Positions 24,691 through 64,000 of a DNA stretch of 64,000 bases are shown here, piece by piece. The notes below the pieces were generated by a model, which worked only from the letters and a program-made list of their open reading frames with translations, was not told the origin of the DNA and made no database searches. A program made the position numbers and the translations under genes. This DNA is from Rapana venosa (lineage: Eukaryota; Mollusca; Gastropoda; Neogastropoda; Muricidae), in NCBI GenBank assembly GCA_028751875.1, contig CM054145.1, positions 39,772,214 to 39,836,213 on the forward strand. Reading direction: 5' to 3'. The number at the start of each line of letters is the position of its first letter. Position 1 is the stretch's first letter.

Positions 24691-27007
24691 AAACTAAATA
24701 AAAAGAAAGAAAACAGATTTCAAGTTTGAAAATGGCAGAACACAGAAACATCGAAACACACATAACAAAGACTAGCTGACTGAAAAACAGAAATGAGCAC
24801 ACTTTTCTATATCATCCTTAACCCCAAATGAATCTCATCAAACAATCTTCTTTAAGAATCACTAAGACACCAGAGGAAAGGATAATGAAAAAGACTACAA
24901 GCTTACCTAGGGAAATGCACCACAACATTCATAGACATAACATAACTGTTGAGCAAAAAACCATGATATACTTCATCACATCAATACTTGGCTAAAACTA
25001 TTGGCAGGGGGAAAAAAACCCACATAAAAAAACAACTATTGGCATGGCTGGAATAACAGAACACGTGCATAACTGTTTTATGCATAAAAACAACGAGTAA
25101 TCAATAAATATACATAGACACGCACAAAACGCTAAGCGATTAATAAATAAACACGCACATGCTAATTATTCAACATCCGATTTTTGTGCATGTCAGTGGT
25201 TGTTTTTACATCTTTTTTGTTTGTTTGCACAATTCAATTTTTCTGCATGGGTATTTTCTTTCTTTTTTTCTTTTTTCAAATCTGTTTTGCACGATTTCCC
25301 AAACACTATGAGAGCAACTCAGCAAGTTTTGCTACTACATCTTTGTTTTAAGAAAAGAACCAGCAGCCTAGTTCACTCTTTTCATTATCCTTCACAATTC
25401 CTCCTACATACAAGCTGGCTCTCTCTGCCTCTGTGAGTCAGACTTGCTTTTTCATACTTTTTTCATTGTATATGTTTAAAAAAAATTGTGTGCAGTCATA
25501 AAAAAATTCAGATATAAGTTAAATAAATTGAAATATCATTATGTAACTAAATTAATGTAATCCACCAATACCTCTTTTACCACATGTACGTATAAATGTT
25601 ATCCGTTAAAATTTCAAAACGGATGAATGTAATCTGTGAAAATTTCTGCTGTCTCGGAAATAAATAAAGAAGTCTTGGCCATCAGGATCTTACAGAACAA
25701 ATCGGTAAACCTAATCCATCCAAACTGCATCTATCTACAAAACCTGAAAGAAAACAAAGATGAACAGGTGGCCCTGGACAGGTACGTTTTCATTTAATTT
25801 ATACAAAGTTAATAATAAAATAATAATGATATGATGATTTAAAAAAATATATATATATTATAAAACACAAAATGATGATGATGATAAATAAAAATAATAA
25901 TACCAGTAAAACCTCAGTAATACCTACAATCTGGTCTAGAGCCACATTTAAATAGAGAACACATGTTCCACACACTCCCTCAGTAATGGTATACTCCCAA
26001 GAAAACCTTCAAAACTCATGGCAGTGGTTCACTTTTAGCCGAATGAATCAACAAAACTAAGAAGTACTGATGTTCTCACACACTCTGAATTAATGGATTA
26101 GCAGTTGTGTGGACAATGCTACACACTTTACCATCATCCTCAAACATTATTGTGCAAACTTGTGCACTCTTTTCAATCATTGTAAAAAGTAACAATAATC
26201 ATATGCACATGTTGCAGTATTAATTTTAATAATAATAATAATATGGAGTTTTTATAGAGCCGAATTACAAAAACATGATGATAGTGTACACTTCACACTT
26301 TAAAAGAAATGTTGATAATCATACATTGTTGACATTCATACATACTTTACAGATTATACATGGACATTAATTATCAGATCGCATAATGCTCCTGTCTTAA
26401 ACACAAACACCTTATCATTCATAGAAGCTTTCTCTGCTCTTTTTCTTCATCATCATCCTTCAATAAATTAGCATGCCTGCCTCTGTCGTTTCACAAATCA
26501 TCCGAAAATAAAATGCAGCTAATGGTAGCAGTTTCACTTTCTTGAAAAAAAGGAACCCAACTTTGCACACCTTTCCACAGTTAAACAAACTGAATTTGAC
26601 CTAACATTCTCCAAACACATTTTTTTCCCCATTAAGAAAAATTTCATTCCAAAAATGCTGAATACTGAATAAAATGTGAATTTTGTAAGTCACTCCATAC
26701 ATGACTAGTACAGTTACCACGTCAAACTAGACCGCATTTGTGTCTGATAAGGAGCATGTAGTGCACAACATCAAAATGGGAAGCGTATCCTTACACTCCT
26801 TGTTTGGCAATTATCGCATCATGGCAAAATTCATACGCAACAACAACAACAACAAAACAAAAAGCCATACGCATCAGTGTAACATGATAACTGATCAATC
26901 ACTGAATACATCTTTTCCATAATTTTTTAAACAACACACACACAAAAAAAGAAAAACGCTCGCTCAAAAAAAAAACCAACATTCACCAACACTCCCCCGA
27001 AACCAGT

Positions 27008-64000
<36,993 letters not shown>

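Larger units (their letters stand above)
21250..27007 (-). other. ARFGEF3: Region downstream of the ARFGEF3 stop; probable long 3' UTR and flank
   Basis: AT-rich, with no ORF of substance and few SINEs compared with the introns. Minus-strand AATAAA hexamers occur at about 23268, 22047 and 21258, so the transcript end cannot be fixed from sequence. CA/CT tracts lie at about 22,280-22,430, 22,690-22,790 and 23,450-23,482, and an AT/GA tract at 23,171-23,215. A 5S/tRNA SINE (23,690-23,985) and a 0.5 kb repeat (24,184-24,690) interrupt it. I see nothing else between 24,700 and 27,000. Confidence 0.4.

Overview
This is animal nuclear DNA. It carries about three quarters of one multi-exon gene on the minus strand, in a background extremely rich in microsatellites, minisatellites and tRNA-type SINEs. 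Protein similarity to vertebrates is clear but moderate, and the SINE-crowded, CA/GT-rich introns look like a lophotrochozoan, probably a marine mollusc. The phylum is inferred from style, not from a marker gene.

Layout. 1-12,200 has no gene that I can support: it is CT/GA, poly-G, AAC/ATC and GATA simple repeats, a 4 kb patch (about 7.3-11.5 kb) full of inflated homopolymers, and decayed SINEs. 12,200-16,700 is a nest of SINEs, one of them split by a 2.8 kb decayed RTE-type LINE on the plus strand with a 14-bp target duplication. 16,700-21,000 is simple repeats and repeat fragments, with a CpG-bearing NRF-1-like palindrome near 16,750. 21,000-27,000 is AT-rich, with few SINEs, and lies directly downstream of the gene's stop codon; it probably includes a long 3' UTR.

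27,008-64,000 is the gene: 22 coding exons read right to left, encoding roughly the last 1,590 residues of an ARFGEF3 (BIG3) orthologue. The window starts inside the degenerate Sec7-like domain, runs through the helical HDS-type C-terminal region and ends at the stop codon. I set splice sites by hand from GT/AG consensus, unbroken phase and protein similarity. Five or six single-base indels, mostly in homopolymers, break the frame; they look like uncorrected long-read errors rather than gene decay.

The most unusual structure is in the introns. About half of the introns begin with a tandem array that starts at, or within about 25 nt of, the 5' splice site. In three introns the repeat unit contains a copy of the exon end plus its splice donor, so one real donor is followed by 2 to 9 decoys. 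A second notable theme is a mosaic SINE system (several tRNA-like heads, a shared central domain and at least three exchangeable tails), including a family whose 5' region joins a tRNA-like segment to a 5S rRNA-like segment.
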